Assembly: GCA_027494035.1 (NCBI GenBank)
Contig: JAOSJQ010000001.1
Coordinates: 1,550,001 to 1,614,000 of the forward strand
Source: UTCFX2 sp002050125
Lineage (GTDB): Bacteria > Chloroflexota > Anaerolineae > Anaerolineales > UBA4823
Direction of reading: 5' to 3'
Length of the DNA: 64,000 bases
In this document: positions 8,240-17,146 of the stretch, in pieces
How positions within the stretch are numbered: the first letter of the stretch is position 1
How the letters are laid out: the number at the start of each line of letters is the position of its first letter
Position numbers and translations under genes: made by a program
The notes under the pieces: generated by a model
What the model saw: only the letters and a program-made list of their open reading frames with translations
Databases searched by the model: none
Told to the model about the DNA's origin: nothing

Positions 8240-9307
8240 ATGCGCACTTATCGAATTCTGATCGTGGATGACCATCCTGATATCCGGCGGCTGCTCCGGA
8301 CAAGCCTCGAGACGCTTGGCAGCCACGTGCAGGTTGTGGATGTGCCCTCCGGCGAGGAGGCCATTCTAGTCAACTCGCGCCAGCCGTTCAATCTGCTGGT
8401 GACCGACGTGCGGCTGCCCGGTATCTCGGGGCTTGAATTGATCGAACATGCCCAAATCCGTAATCCGAACCTGCACATCTTTCTTGTGACGGGCATGACC
8501 GACACTTCGGTGCGTGAACGGGTCAAGATCGCAGAAGCGGACGCCTACTTTTACAAGCCAATTGACATTACGGCATTTTTAAAAGCGGTGGTCAAAGTGC
8601 TGGGTTTGGAGACCGACCCCGAACGCAAAGGAAAGGGCAGGAGCCGTGCTCATAACGGGCACAAGTCCGCCTCTTCCGCGGGTATCTCCGCACGGCTGGC
8701 GGGTTTGCGCGGCCAATTTGAGGCGCACTGTGCGGTGCTGCTGAGCGAGCGCGGTGAAATCCTGGCGCAAGCGGGCGCCCTGCCGCCCGACCTCGCGGGG
8801 GAAGATCTGATACAAACGACGATGGCGGCGTTGAATTCACTCGAACGGATGTCGCTGATGCTCGGCGCAGCTTCGCCAAACGGCGTTTCGATTATCAACG
8901 GTGAGAAGTTCGACCTGGCATTCCGCCACGTGGGGCAGTCGATTGGTTTGCTGTTGGTGGCGAAGAGCGGCGTCTTGAGTTCGAAGAAGTCCGGCGACTT
9001 GTTCGGCGGAATGAAATCGGCTGCGGGAGATATTCTTGGGATACTGTCCGATATCGGCGTTCCGGTGGAACCGGTTGAGAGCGAAAAACCTGCCCAGCCC
9101 GAAGCAGAACCAGAGGAAGCTGAAGCGCACGCTCCCTCAGGGGACCTCGAGTCGATTTTCAACCAGGTAAATAAGGCTAAGCCCGTGGATGCAGATGCCT
9201 TCTGGGATTCGGCGGTCGAGACGGAAGGAATGGATCAGGGGTTACGCTCGGATACGATTTCTTATGAACAGGCGCGCCAGCTTGGAATTGCGCCCGAAGA
9301 AGAATAA
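8240..9307 (+). CDS. Response regulator: receiver domain plus roadblock-like domain
   Basis: Two-component signalling protein without a recognisable DNA-binding output. Residues 1-120 are a receiver domain: acidic pocket Asp10-Asp11 (LIVDDHPD), phosphoacceptor Asp56 (LLVTDVRLPG), and a lysine in YFYKPIDI. A Ser/Gly/basic linker leads to a domain at about 150-270 (HCAVLLSERGEILAQAGALP and IGLLLVAKSG) that resembles roadblock/LC7 folds. The C-terminus is acidic and low in complexity. Roadblock proteins usually act with small GTPases or motility/polarity systems; the partner here is not visible. The ATG at 8240 lies 98 bases after the lipoprotein stop. Confidence 0.83.
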   Translation: MRTYRILIVDDHPDIRRLLRTSLETLGSHVQVVDVPSGEEAILVNSRQPFNLLVTDVRLPGISGLELIEHAQIRNPNLHIFLVTGMTDTSVRERVKIAEADAYFYKPIDITAFLKAVVKVLGLETDPERKGKGRSRAHNGHKSASSAGISARLAGLRGQFEAHCAVLLSERGEILAQAGALPPDLAGEDLIQTTMAALNSLERMSLMLGAASPNGVSIINGEKFDLAFRHVGQSIGLLLVAKSGVLSSKKSGDLFGGMKSAAGDILGILSDIGVPVEPVESEKPAQPEAEPEEAEAHAPSGDLESIFNQVNKAKPVDADAFWDSAVETEGMDQGLRSDTISYEQARQLGIAPEEE

Positions 9308-9364
9308 GCGCGGTTCTGTTTGACTGGCGCAGACCCGGTTAACGCGCCAGCCTAAAGCGGATTA

Positions 9365-9373
9365 TGTTACAAT
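9365..9373 (+). promoter_or_regulatory. Putative extended -10 element (TGTTACAAT)
   Basis: TG-N-TANAAT extended -10 box 53 bases before tRNA-Gln, with no good -35. The same pattern precedes tRNA-Ser and the nucleoside ABC operon. A second candidate closer to the tRNA is TTGATA at about 9399 with TATGGT 16 bases later. Confidence 0.4.
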
Positions 9374-9425
9374 TCAGGTCACTTGCTCTCCAGCTTGATA
9401 AATGGGGAGACGCTGATATGGTGTT

Positions 9426-9496
9426 TGGGGCGTGGTGCAATGGTAGCACAGCGGACTTTGGATCCGTATATCCTGGTTCGAATCCGGGCGCCCCAG
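9426..9496 (+). tRNA. tRNA-Gln (anticodon TTG)
   Basis: A 71-base cloverleaf can be folded by eye. The acceptor stem TGGGGCG pairs with CGCCCCA, with the U1-A72 pair usual for glutamine tRNAs. The anticodon arm is GCGGA-CTTTGGA-TCCGT with anticodon TTG, and the T arm is CCTGG-TTCGAAT-CCGGG. The 3' CCA is not encoded. Confidence 0.93.
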
Positions 9497-9525
9497 CTAC
9501 AATTTTCCAACTGAAAGACGCTGGA

Positions 9526-9570
9526 ACGAGCTTCACCTGTCCGAGTCTGGAGGTGCCGCTCGTTTTTATT
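9526..9570 (+). terminator. Intrinsic terminator after tRNA-Gln
   Basis: Two-part stem: ACGAGC (9526-9531) pairs with GCTCGT (9558-9563) and CACCT (9534-9538) with AGGTG (9551-9555), followed directly by a TTTTTATT run. It ends about 18 bases before the glmU start and separates the tRNA transcript from glmU. Confidence 0.75.
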
Positions 9571-9587
9571 CTTACTGAGGAGTAATC

Positions 9588-10943
9588 ATGATGATTGTAC
9601 GCACAGTCATCCTGGCAGCCGGTCAGGGAACAAGGATGCGTTCAAAGCTGCCCAAAGTGCTGCACCCTTTGTTGGGAAAACCGATGCTGCATTATGCCAT
9701 TGACGCGGTTCAGCGTGAGATGGATGCCAAGCCCGTCGTTGTAGTTGGACATGGAGCGCAAGAGATCCAGCGCGCGTTTGCCGACCAAGCTCTATTTGTA
9801 ATCCAGGATCCACTGTTGGGCACCGGTCATGCGGTTCAGCAGGCTGAGCCGGTATTAAAAGGTCAGGCGGAGGCGGTGCTGGTGACATACGGCGACATGC
9901 CGTTGTTGACCCGGCGCACGATTGACTGTATCATCGCAGCCCACGCGGCGCATACCGGGCCAATCACCATGCTCACGATGATTGAGGAAGACCCGCGCGG
10001 GTTTGGGCGCGTGCTGCGCGACACGCGCGGGTATGTCACGGAGATCGTCGAGGAAGCCCAAGCCAGTCCCGATCAACTGAATGTGCGCGAACTTAACCCG
10101 GGCGTGTATTGTTTTAGCGCGGATTGGCTTTGGCAGGCGTTGGAACGGGTTCCGCTTTCGCCAAAGGGAGAGTACTACCTCACGGACACCATTGGGATCG
10201 CGGTGGCGGACGGGCTGTCGGTCCAGGCGATCCTGCTGGACGACCCCGCGGAAGGGATTGGAATCAACACGCGCCTGCACTTGTCCGAGGCGCAAGCCGT
10301 GTTGCAAGCGCGGATTAACCGCCAATGGATGCTGGAGGGCGTTTCGATCATTGACCCGCTGCGCACGGTGATCGAGCCGGACGCGCGGATTGGGGAAGAT
10401 ACGATCATTTGGCCCGATTCGTACATTCTGGGCAGTTCGGTCGTGGGTTCGGGTTGTGTGTTGGGTCCAAACACCTGGGTTAAAGACAGTCGGGTTGGAG
10501 ACGGCTGCCGCGTTTTTGCCTCTATCCTGGAAGATGCGGTGGTCGAGAATCGGGTGGAGATCGGACCTTACGCCCATTTGCGGAGCGGCGCTCATCTGGC
10601 AAGCGGTGTGCACATGGGGAATTTTGGAGAGGTGAAGAACTCTTATTTGGGATCAGGCGTCAAGATGGGTCATTTTTCATATATTGGCGACGCCCAAATC
10701 GGTCAGGACGTCAACATCGGCGCGGGGACGGTCACCTGCAATTTCGATGGCGTGCAAAAAAATCACACCGAGATCGAAGCGGGCGTCTTTATTGGCAGCG
10801 ACACCATGCTGGTCGCGCCGGTTAAAATTGGCGAGGGCGCGCGGACTGGAGCGGGCGCAGTCGTGACAAAGGACATACCGCCCAACACACTGGCGGTAGG
10901 AGTGCCCGCCCGCGTGATTCGGGCGTTGAAAAAACGTGAATAA
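9588..10943 (+). CDS. glmU: Bifunctional N-acetylglucosamine-1-phosphate uridylyltransferase / glucosamine-1-phosphate acetyltransferase
   Basis: Makes UDP-N-acetylglucosamine, the precursor of peptidoglycan and surface glycans, in the cytoplasm. Residues 1-230 are the nucleotidyltransferase domain, with the signature LAAGQGTRMRSKLPKVLHP near the start and TYGDMPLL. Residues about 250-451 form the left-handed beta-helix acetyltransferase domain, visible as hexapeptide repeats (IGEDTIIWPDSYILG, GHFSYIGDAQIGQDVNIGAG). At 451 residues it has the family's normal length. Two consecutive ATG codons follow a GAGGAG ribosome site. The stop overlaps the GTG start of the next gene by 8 bases, so glmU, the CBS-domain gene and cdd form one translationally coupled cluster. 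Confidence 0.95.
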   Translation: MMIVRTVILAAGQGTRMRSKLPKVLHPLLGKPMLHYAIDAVQREMDAKPVVVVGHGAQEIQRAFADQALFVIQDPLLGTGHAVQQAEPVLKGQAEAVLVTYGDMPLLTRRTIDCIIAAHAAHTGPITMLTMIEEDPRGFGRVLRDTRGYVTEIVEEAQASPDQLNVRELNPGVYCFSADWLWQALERVPLSPKGEYYLTDTIGIAVADGLSVQAILLDDPAEGIGINTRLHLSEAQAVLQARINRQWMLEGVSIIDPLRTVIEPDARIGEDTIIWPDSYILGSSVVGSGCVLGPNTWVKDSRVGDGCRVFASILEDAVVENRVEIGPYAHLRSGAHLASGVHMGNFGEVKNSYLGSGVKMGHFSYIGDAQIGQDVNIGAGTVTCNFDGVQKNHTEIEAGVFIGSDTMLVAPVKIGEGARTGAGAVVTKDIPPNTLAVGVPARVIRALKKRE

Positions 10944-12222
10944 CACGCTGCTAATCGGTTTTTTATGGCTATTAATCCTGGCGTTGGATCTAGCGGCGGT
11001 CGGCGCGCGCCTGAGTTTTTCGCTGATCTCGCACGCGCGCTTATTGGCGCAACGAGAGCAGGAAGGCGGAAAGCTGGCTGTCACGCTGAATCTTCTCCCC
11101 AGGCTGCCCCGCGTGCGCGCCAGCCTGAACTTGCTGCTGGTGTTCACCCGTTTTTCCCTGGCTGGTCTGGCTCTTTATTTGTTCTTTCAGCGTCCGGTAG
11201 ATTCTCCCCTCTTGTGGGCTGCGCTGACCCTGGCTGTCACCGCGCTGGTGTTGTTTTGGTTGGAGTGGCTGATGGAGCGGGCGGTCGCCCACCGTCCGGA
11301 GTTCTATGCAATCCACCTGACCGGCTTTGTGCGATTGTGGATGGTTCTGACCGCGGTATTTCAGGCGCCGCTGGCGCTGTTGCCGGATTCCCAAGACAGC
11401 TTTGAATTTTTCCCGAACGCGGTTACTGAAGATGAATTAAAGACGCTGGTGGACGCCGGGCAAGAAGAGGGTGTGATCGAATTGGGCGAGCGCCGGATGA
11501 TCTATTCGATTTTCGAACTCGGTGAAACGCTCGCCCGCGAAATTATGGTTCCGCGCATCGATGTGCAAGCCCTGGATGTGAACACCCCGGTGGCAGAAGC
11601 CGTGGGCGCGCTTTTGGATTCTGGGCACTCGCGCATCCCGGTTTATGAAGATAACGTTGATAATACATTAGGACTTTTATACGCCAAAGAGCTGCTGCGC
11701 GCCTGGCGGGAAGAGCTTGAACCCGCCTCGCTGCGCAGTCTGCTTCGCCCAGCCTATTTTGTGCCTGAAGCCAAGAAGGTCGATGAGCTGCTGGCAGAGA
11801 TGCAAAGCCGGCGTATTCATATGGCGATCGTAGTCGATGAATATGGAGGCGTGGCGGGTTTGGTGACGCTTGAGGACATTGTCGAGGAGATTCTCGGAGA
11901 AATTCAGGATGAATACGACGTAGCCGAGGAAGCGCCATATCAAAAATTGCCCGATGGTCGGTATTTGTTCCTGGGTCGGATCGACCTGGACGATTTCAAC
12001 GAGATCATGGGAAGCGATCTCTCCAGCGAAGAAGCCGATTCGCTCGGCGGTTATATCTACCATCAACTCGGTCGCGTTCCTGGCGCGGGCGAGCAGGTTC
12101 GCGCCGGCGGTCTGGTGCTGACGGTCGAACAGGTGATCGGCCGGCGAATTAAGCGGGTGAGCGCCCACTGGTCCCCACTCGAGGAGCGGGGCGGGGAGGA
12201 GGAGAAAGAGCGTGTTGACTGA
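10936..12222 (+). CDS. CorC/HlyC-like CBS-domain membrane protein
   Basis: Membrane protein of the hemolysin C/CorC group, linked in characterised members to divalent-cation export or resistance; the substrate here is not known. The N-terminal 130 residues hold about three or four hydrophobic segments (NTLLIGFLWLLILALDLAAV and following). Next come a pair of CBS domains at about residues 190-325 (MVPRIDVQALDV, HSRIPVYEDNVDNTLGLLYA, HMAIVVDEYGGVAGLVTLED), and the C-terminal transporter-associated domain (GRYLFLGRIDLDDFNEIMG). The GTG start overlaps the glmU stop, and its own stop overlaps the cdd start. The N-terminal domain is less conserved than in typical DUF21 proteins. Confidence 0.87.
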   Translation: MNNTLLIGFLWLLILALDLAAVGARLSFSLISHARLLAQREQEGGKLAVTLNLLPRLPRVRASLNLLLVFTRFSLAGLALYLFFQRPVDSPLLWAALTLAVTALVLFWLEWLMERAVAHRPEFYAIHLTGFVRLWMVLTAVFQAPLALLPDSQDSFEFFPNAVTEDELKTLVDAGQEEGVIELGERRMIYSIFELGETLAREIMVPRIDVQALDVNTPVAEAVGALLDSGHSRIPVYEDNVDNTLGLLYAKELLRAWREELEPASLRSLLRPAYFVPEAKKVDELLAEMQSRRIHMAIVVDEYGGVAGLVTLEDIVEEILGEIQDEYDVAEEAPYQKLPDGRYLFLGRIDLDDFNEIMGSDLSSEEADSLGGYIYHQLGRVPGAGEQVRAGGLVLTVEQVIGRRIKRVSAHWSPLEERGGEEEKERVD

Positions 12223-12622
12223 CGAAATTCGTGAAAACCTGATTCAAACCGCGCTGGAGGCGCGCAAATGGGCTTATGTGCCCTACTCCAAATATGCAGT
12301 CGGCGCAGCGCTGCTGACCAGTTCGGGGCGAATCTACGATGGGGTTAATATCGAAAATGCGGCATACCCGGTTACGATCTGCGCAGAGCGCGTAGCGGTG
12401 TTTAAAGCCGTTTCCGAGGGGGAAAGACAGTTTGCCGCGATCGCGGTGGTGACCTCCAATGGCGGCGCGCCGTGCGGTTCATGCCGCCAGGTCCTGGCTG
12501 AGTTTGGGCTGGATACCCGCGTCTTGATCGCTGAGGAGCACGGAACGCTGGTGCGGGAGTTGAGCGTAAGCGAACTGCTTCCAGGCGCCTTTACGCCTGA
12601 ATACCTGCCCAGTCAAGACTAG
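12212..12622 (+). CDS. cdd: Cytidine deaminase
   Basis: Hydrolyses cytidine or deoxycytidine to uridine in pyrimidine salvage. The 136-residue length fits the homotetrameric family. The zinc and catalytic site is complete: ICAERVAVFKA supplies the Cys and catalytic Glu, and PCGSCRQVLAEFG supplies the two further Cys ligands. The substrate segment GRIYDGVNIENAAYP is also present. It starts with GTG inside the last codons of the preceding gene, after a GGAGGAG ribosome site, so translation is coupled. Confidence 0.95.
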   Translation: MLTDEIRENLIQTALEARKWAYVPYSKYAVGAALLTSSGRIYDGVNIENAAYPVTICAERVAVFKAVSEGERQFAAIAVVTSNGGAPCGSCRQVLAEFGLDTRVLIAEEHGTLVRELSVSELLPGAFTPEYLPSQD

Positions 12623-12628
12623 AGGTTT

Positions 12629-13859
12629 TTATGGCGCGGGGGTAGGCGTCAGAGTCACCCTCAGGATCAAGGAGCGCACCATCCAGCCTTGCTGTCCGGC
12701 AGAAGTCTGCACTTGAGCCCACTCCACCCCATCGAGTTGAGTTGTTTCCGGCAGCAGGATCACAAGCTCATTGTCGGATAAAAACCCGATGGTCTCACCG
12801 CCCGGTTCGCGGCGGATGCGCACCCCTTCAGAACCGCCGGCGATCACCAGACCGTAATCGGGGGTTGGGGTGGGCGTGAGCGTGGGGGTGAGCGACGGCG
12901 TGATCGAAGGAGTGACCGTTGGCGTGAACGTAGGGGTGGGGGGACCGGTGACGGCGTAATCGTTGGGGTTAAGCTCGGCGTGGGCGTAAGGCTGGGCGTT
13001 GGCGTGGGCAGTCCCATTCCCGTTCCGATCACCGTGCCGGCTCCGAGCAGCCCGAGCAACAGCATCACTCCAACCAGAGCCAACGCACCGCCGAATGTAT
13101 AGCCAAACAAGGTCAATGGTCGAAAGCCCATGATCGCCAGCGCGAGCGAACCGAATAAGGTCCCCCAAGCCAGGTGAAGCACGAAAACAGCCAGCCCGTC
13201 GGGGAACAGATGGGGCAGCCCGCTTCCCAGCCCGAAACCGGCGACTGCCAGCGGGAGGTAAAGCACGTATGCCAGCGCGACGCTGGGCATGGCGGTGATA
13301 TACCGCCCGTAGATGTCGCCCGGGCGCACGAGCGCGGCGCTGGTCAGGATGGCGCCGAGCGCCAAAACCAGAAAGTTGGGCCACGAGATCTGCGCATGCA
13401 GGTTAGCAAGGTAGTGGGTGGCAGCAGCCGGGTTTGCCGTGGAAAGCGCATAAAGAGAACTCAACCAGTTCAGCCCCAGCTTGCCAACCGCCCAGCCCGC
13501 CAGGAACACCATCAGGCAGCCGATCAGCAATCCGGTCAGGCTGCGCGTGAACAGGCGCGCCGAGCCAACGACTGTTCCTAGCGAAACCCCGATCGCCGGC
13601 GCCATCAACGGCGCCAGCGCCGCGCCCAGGATCAGAAAGGCTGGGGTGTCCAGCAATAAGCCTAGGCTCAGCGCCACGCCGGAGACCAGCGAAAGCAAGA
13701 AGAAATCGAAGGAGGGGGAGGCGCGGTGCGCCAACTCGTCTAAAAAATCGGCGCGCTCGTCTTTGTTCAATGGGGCGAGCAGGCGTTGCGCCCGGCGCCG
13801 GCGGGCGGGGGGAGGCGGTTTGGATCGTCGGGGTGGTGTTCGGAAGTAGTGAAGTTCAT
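12629..13859 (-). CDS. DUF389 membrane protein with C-terminal SH3-like domain (two frameshifts)
   Basis: Read on the minus strand this is one gene in three frames. It starts at ATG 13859, whose ATGA overlaps the stop of the HAD gene. The first frame (MNFTTSEHHPDDPNRLPPP) must shift at a C6 run (13807-13812) to continue as ARRRRAQRLLAPLNKDERAD. The second frame carries the DUF389 domain with about six membrane helices (SFDFFLLSLVSGVALSLGLL; ALVRPGDIYGRYITAMPS) and a Thr/Pro linker. A second C6 run (12938-12943) shifts into the third frame: more linker, then an SH3-like domain (VRIRREPGGETIGFLSDNEL; WAQVQTSAGQQGWMVRSL). Function unknown. Both breaks fall in homopolymers, so the gene may be intact in the organism. 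Confidence 0.75.
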
Positions 13860-14326
13860 TTTCTTATCGTCGCGACTAACCGCAGCGGTTTTTCGATCAG
13901 CTCGAACGCGGCAAAAATATCGGGGACGACGAGATGAGCTGCCATAAGGGTTTTCACGGCTGTCCCCTCTTCGGAAAGAACGCAGACCCCAATTGCGGCT
14001 GCCGCCAGCATTTCAGCGTCGTTTGCGCCCTGTCCGATGGCGATAACCTGATCAGCATCCAGGCGGGCTACGTACTCCGCTTTCTGACGACCTTCTTCGC
14101 CTGGCTGGATGCGGATCGAGCGTAGATTGAGCTGGCGGTCGATAATTTCCTGCCGCCCGCTGGTATCTGCGGTGATCAGATGGATTTGCAAGCGATCGCG
14201 CAAGTTGTTGAGTTGCCGCGCCACCCCATCGATCAACTGCCCGTCCAGTGCCAGGGTGCCGTTCACATCACAGACCAGATGCTCCAGCGTCACCAAGCCC
14301 CGTCCGGGGATGTTGAGTTCGATCAT
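13856..14326 (-). CDS. HAD-superfamily phosphatase-like protein
   Basis: Small (156 residues) haloacid dehalogenase-type protein without a cap domain. Motif I is VCDVNGTLALDG, where Asp is the likely nucleophile. Motif II is LITADTSG, and motif IV lies in VIAIGQGANDAEML, which gives the metal-binding acidic residues. The sequence resembles the soluble P-type-ATPase phosphorylation-domain branch. The substrate is unknown. It is the first gene of a minus-strand pair with the DUF389 gene (4-base overlap) and is divergent from the BMP lipoprotein gene across a gap of about 60 bases. A TATAAT lies 8 bases upstream of its ATG, close enough for a very short leader. Confidence 0.8.
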   Translation of the reverse strand: MIELNIPGRGLVTLEHLVCDVNGTLALDGQLIDGVARQLNNLRDRLQIHLITADTSGRQEIIDRQLNLRSIRIQPGEEGRQKAEYVARLDADQVIAIGQGANDAEMLAAAAIGVCVLSEEGTAVKTLMAAHLVVPDIFAAFELIEKPLRLVATIRK

Positions 14327-14392
14327 GAGGCTATTATAACCCTATCAACTCGTGTAAAATAGGCTGCATATCTGGCGAAGCGGAGAGTGAGT

Positions 14393-15493
14393 GTGACAGA
14401 ACCTCGGTTTCAATTCCTGCGGTTGTTCAGGATTGGCTGTATTGTTGGAATCATCAGCCTTGCCGCAACTTTGGGCGGCTGTACTTTGCAGACCCACACT
14501 CCTGCGCCGACCCCGGAGCTTGAAGAAGTGACCCCCGATGCGGGGACGCCGGCGGAGCCAAGCCCCCAGGTGGTTGAGACAGTCGCGCCAACTGCCGCGG
14601 CAAAGCGCTTGATGCTCTTGAACCCGCCGGGATCGAACCCAACCGAAGCGCTCGAGATTCAGACGGTTTTGAGCGAGCTGGCTGCCCAAGACCAGATGGA
14701 GTTCGAGACCGTTGCCGAGCTGCAAACGCTCGACCTCCCCGCAGGCGTACAGGCGATGGTCGTGCTGGCTCCGGATCCGGGGCTGGCGAACCTGGCGGCG
14801 GCTAATCCCGGGGTACAGTTCTTGGGGATCGGGATCGAGGGGGTCCCGGCTGGCTCAAATCTCAGTCTGATCGGACCAACTGCGCGTCGGGCGGATCAGC
14901 AAGGGTTCCTGGCAGGTTATCTGGCGAGCGTGATCACGCCCGATTGGCGGGTGGGGGCAATCAGCCGTTCAGGCAGCGTTGAAGGAAATTCAGCCCGGTT
15001 GGGCTTTCGAAATGGGGCGATCTTTTTCTGCGGATTGTGCCGTCCCGCGTTCCCTCCGTTTGTTCAATACCCGCTGAGGGTCGAACTGCCCGAAGGCGCC
15101 GATCAGGCTGCAATGCAGGCTGCCGCTGACCAGCTTATTGCCAACGCGGTGAAAACCGTGTACCTGGCGCCGGGCATTGAAGAGGCTTTTCTGGCGGAAT
15201 ATCTGGCTAACGCCGGGCTGAACATCATCGGGAGCGAGCCTCCAGCGGAGGCGCTGCGCCCCCACTGGATTGCTTCGATCCAAGCCAGCCAGGTTGAGGC
15301 TCTGCGCCAGTTTTGGTTCCAGTTGTTGTCCGCCAGCGGCGGTCAGGTGATCGAAGCGCCGCTGGTTTTGACCGAGGTTAACCCGGATCTGCTCAGCGAG
15401 GGCCGGCAGCGGCTGGTCGAACGCATGCTCGATGATCTGTTGAGCGGGTACATTGACAGCGGGGTCGACCCGACGACCGGAGAGCCTCGGTGA
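14393..15493 (+). CDS. BMP-family (PnrA-like) substrate-binding lipoprotein
   Basis: Probable binding protein for the nucleoside or simple-sugar importer encoded next. The N-terminus has a hydrophobic segment (IGCIVGIISLAATLGG) ending in a lipobox-type LGGC, then an acidic Thr/Pro-rich linker. The mature part has BMP-like landmarks such as VQFLGIGIEG, DQQGFLAGYLASVIT and IGSEPPAEALRPHWIASI. It is divergent: the classic N-terminal Asp-rich ligand segment is weak. I place the start at GTG 14393 because GGAG at 14382 is 7 bases away; a GTG at 14387 is also in frame. The ATPase follows 97 bases downstream with its own putative promoter. Confidence 0.8.
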   Translation: MTEPRFQFLRLFRIGCIVGIISLAATLGGCTLQTHTPAPTPELEEVTPDAGTPAEPSPQVVETVAPTAAAKRLMLLNPPGSNPTEALEIQTVLSELAAQDQMEFETVAELQTLDLPAGVQAMVVLAPDPGLANLAAANPGVQFLGIGIEGVPAGSNLSLIGPTARRADQQGFLAGYLASVITPDWRVGAISRSGSVEGNSARLGFRNGAIFFCGLCRPAFPPFVQYPLRVELPEGADQAAMQAAADQLIANAVKTVYLAPGIEEAFLAEYLANAGLNIIGSEPPAEALRPHWIASIQASQVEALRQFWFQLLSASGGQVIEAPLVLTEVNPDLLSEGRQRLVERMLDDLLSGYIDSGVDPTTGEPR

Positions 15494-15523
15494 GTCCAGC
15501 TTGGATGGATTCGGGCAGGGGCA

Positions 15524-15532
15524 TGGTACAAT
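15524..15532 (+). promoter_or_regulatory. Putative extended -10 element (TGGTACAAT)
   Basis: TG-N-TANAAT box 58 bases before the ABC ATPase start, in the gap after the BMP lipoprotein gene. No recognisable -35. It suggests the transporter genes can be transcribed separately from the binding protein. Confidence 0.4.
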
Positions 15533-15589
15533 AGGACGATCCATACAAATGAATATCAAACCAAAGTGATCGGAGAGCGCAAGAACTTT

Positions 15590-17110
15590 ATGACACCTAT
15601 TCTTGAACTCCGCGGTATCACCAAACGCTTTCCCGGCGTCCTGGCAAACGACCATATCGATTTGACGCTCGAAGAAGGCGAGATCCACGCTCTGCTGGGG
15701 GAAAATGGCGCAGGTAAAACCACCCTGATGAATATTTTGTACGGTCTCTACCAGCAAGACGAAGGAGAGATCCTTGTTCGGGGGCGGGAAATTGGCGTTC
15801 ATTCACCCAGCGACGCCATTGCGGCTGGGGTTGGAATGGTTCATCAGCACTTTATGCTGGTGCCAGTTTTCACGGTGACTGAAAACGTTATGCTGGGCGA
15901 AGAATCCACGCGCTTCGGCGGTTTCTTGAACCGCCTTGAAGCTGCCAACCGGATCCGCCAGATCTCTGAGCAGTATGGCATGCAGGTCGATCCGGACGCC
16001 TATGTTAAAGACCTGCCGGTAGGCGTGCAGCAGCGCGTCGAGATCATTAAATTGCTGTACCGTGAAGCGGATATCCTGATCCTGGATGAACCAACGGCTG
16101 TGTTGACGCCCCAAGAGGCGGATGAGCTTTTCAAGATCATGCATTCTCTGGTCGAGCGCGGCAAATCGATCATCTTTATCACGCACAAATTGCGCGAAGT
16201 CCTGGAAGTCGCAGACCGCATTACGGTCATCCGGCGCGGCAAGGTGATCGGCTCGACGCTTCCAGCTGAAGCGGACCAATCCAAATTGGCGGAAATGATG
16301 GTGGGACGGGCGGTTCAACTCGAGGTGGAACGGACCCCAGCTAAACCCGGCGAGGTGGTCTTACAGGTGGAAAACCTGGTCGTGCTGGACGAACGCCATC
16401 AAGCCGCGGTGGATGGCGTGTCGTTCGAGGTGCGCGCCGGCGAGATATTGGGCGTTGCTGGCGTGCAAGGCAACGGTCAGACCGAGCTGGTCGAGGCGCT
16501 GACCGGGCTGCGCCCCGCGCAATCTGGAAAGGTTGCGCTTCTGGGGCGGGATATCACCCACGAAAGCCCGCGCCATATTACCGAAGCCGGCAGCGCCCAT
16601 GTTCCGGAAGATCGGCAGCGTGATGGTTTGGTGCTTAGTTTCCCTGTCGCAGATAATCTGGTTTTGAATACATACTACCAGCCGCCGTACTCGCGCGGGA
16701 TGGTGCTAAATGAGCCAAAGATCCTGGAACATGCGGATCAGTTGATCGAGGAATTCGATATCCGCACACCCAGCGCGCTGACCTCCGCCGACTCTCTCTC
16801 GGGCGGAAACCAGCAGAAAGTGATCGTCGCGCGCGAGTTTTCCCGCCCGATCAGCCTGCTGATTGCGTCTCAGCCCACGCGCGGGTTGGATGTCGGTTCG
16901 GTGGAGTACATCCACAACCGCGTCATTCAAAAAAGGGACGAGGGATGTGCAGTGCTGCTCGTCTCGCCCGAACTGGATGAAGTGATGGGGCTGTCCGATC
17001 GGATTGCAGTGATGTATCGCGGCCAGATCGTGGACATTCTTGAAGCAGACCAAGCCACGAAAGAGGGCGTTGGACTGCGCATGGCTGGCATCCGGCCTGA
17101 GCCTGCCTGA
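15590..17110 (+). CDS. Nucleoside/simple-sugar ABC transporter ATP-binding protein (two ATPase domains)
   Basis: Energising subunit of the importer, a tandem ATPase of about 506 residues as in YufO/NupA and RbsA. The first domain has a Walker A (GENGAGKTTLMNILYG), a Walker B (LILDEPTAVL) and a signature (LPVGVQQRVEI). In the second domain the P-loop is GVQGNGQTELVEAL, without the usual GKS/T, while the signature LSGGNQQKVIVARE is intact. The Walker B region reads LLIASQPTRGLD, with Ser in place of the usual catalytic Glu. A non-canonical second site is common in this family. A GTG lies 24 bases upstream in frame, but ATG 15590 gives the usual N-terminus (MTPILELRGITKRFPGV). Confidence 0.93.
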   Translation: MTPILELRGITKRFPGVLANDHIDLTLEEGEIHALLGENGAGKTTLMNILYGLYQQDEGEILVRGREIGVHSPSDAIAAGVGMVHQHFMLVPVFTVTENVMLGEESTRFGGFLNRLEAANRIRQISEQYGMQVDPDAYVKDLPVGVQQRVEIIKLLYREADILILDEPTAVLTPQEADELFKIMHSLVERGKSIIFITHKLREVLEVADRITVIRRGKVIGSTLPAEADQSKLAEMMVGRAVQLEVERTPAKPGEVVLQVENLVVLDERHQAAVDGVSFEVRAGEILGVAGVQGNGQTELVEALTGLRPAQSGKVALLGRDITHESPRHITEAGSAHVPEDRQRDGLVLSFPVADNLVLNTYYQPPYSRGMVLNEPKILEHADQLIEEFDIRTPSALTSADSLSGGNQQKVIVAREFSRPISLLIASQPTRGLDVGSVEYIHNRVIQKRDEGCAVLLVSPELDEVMGLSDRIAVMYRGQIVDILEADQATKEGVGLRMAGIRPEPA

Positions 17111-17146
17111 TACTCCCTTCCCGGAATTCCTAAAGGATCATACTCA

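Noticed and set aside
9364..9585. 73-codon frame across tRNA-Gln
   Set aside because: It runs through the whole tRNA gene and its terminator and has no protein similarity. The RNA gene explains the sequence.
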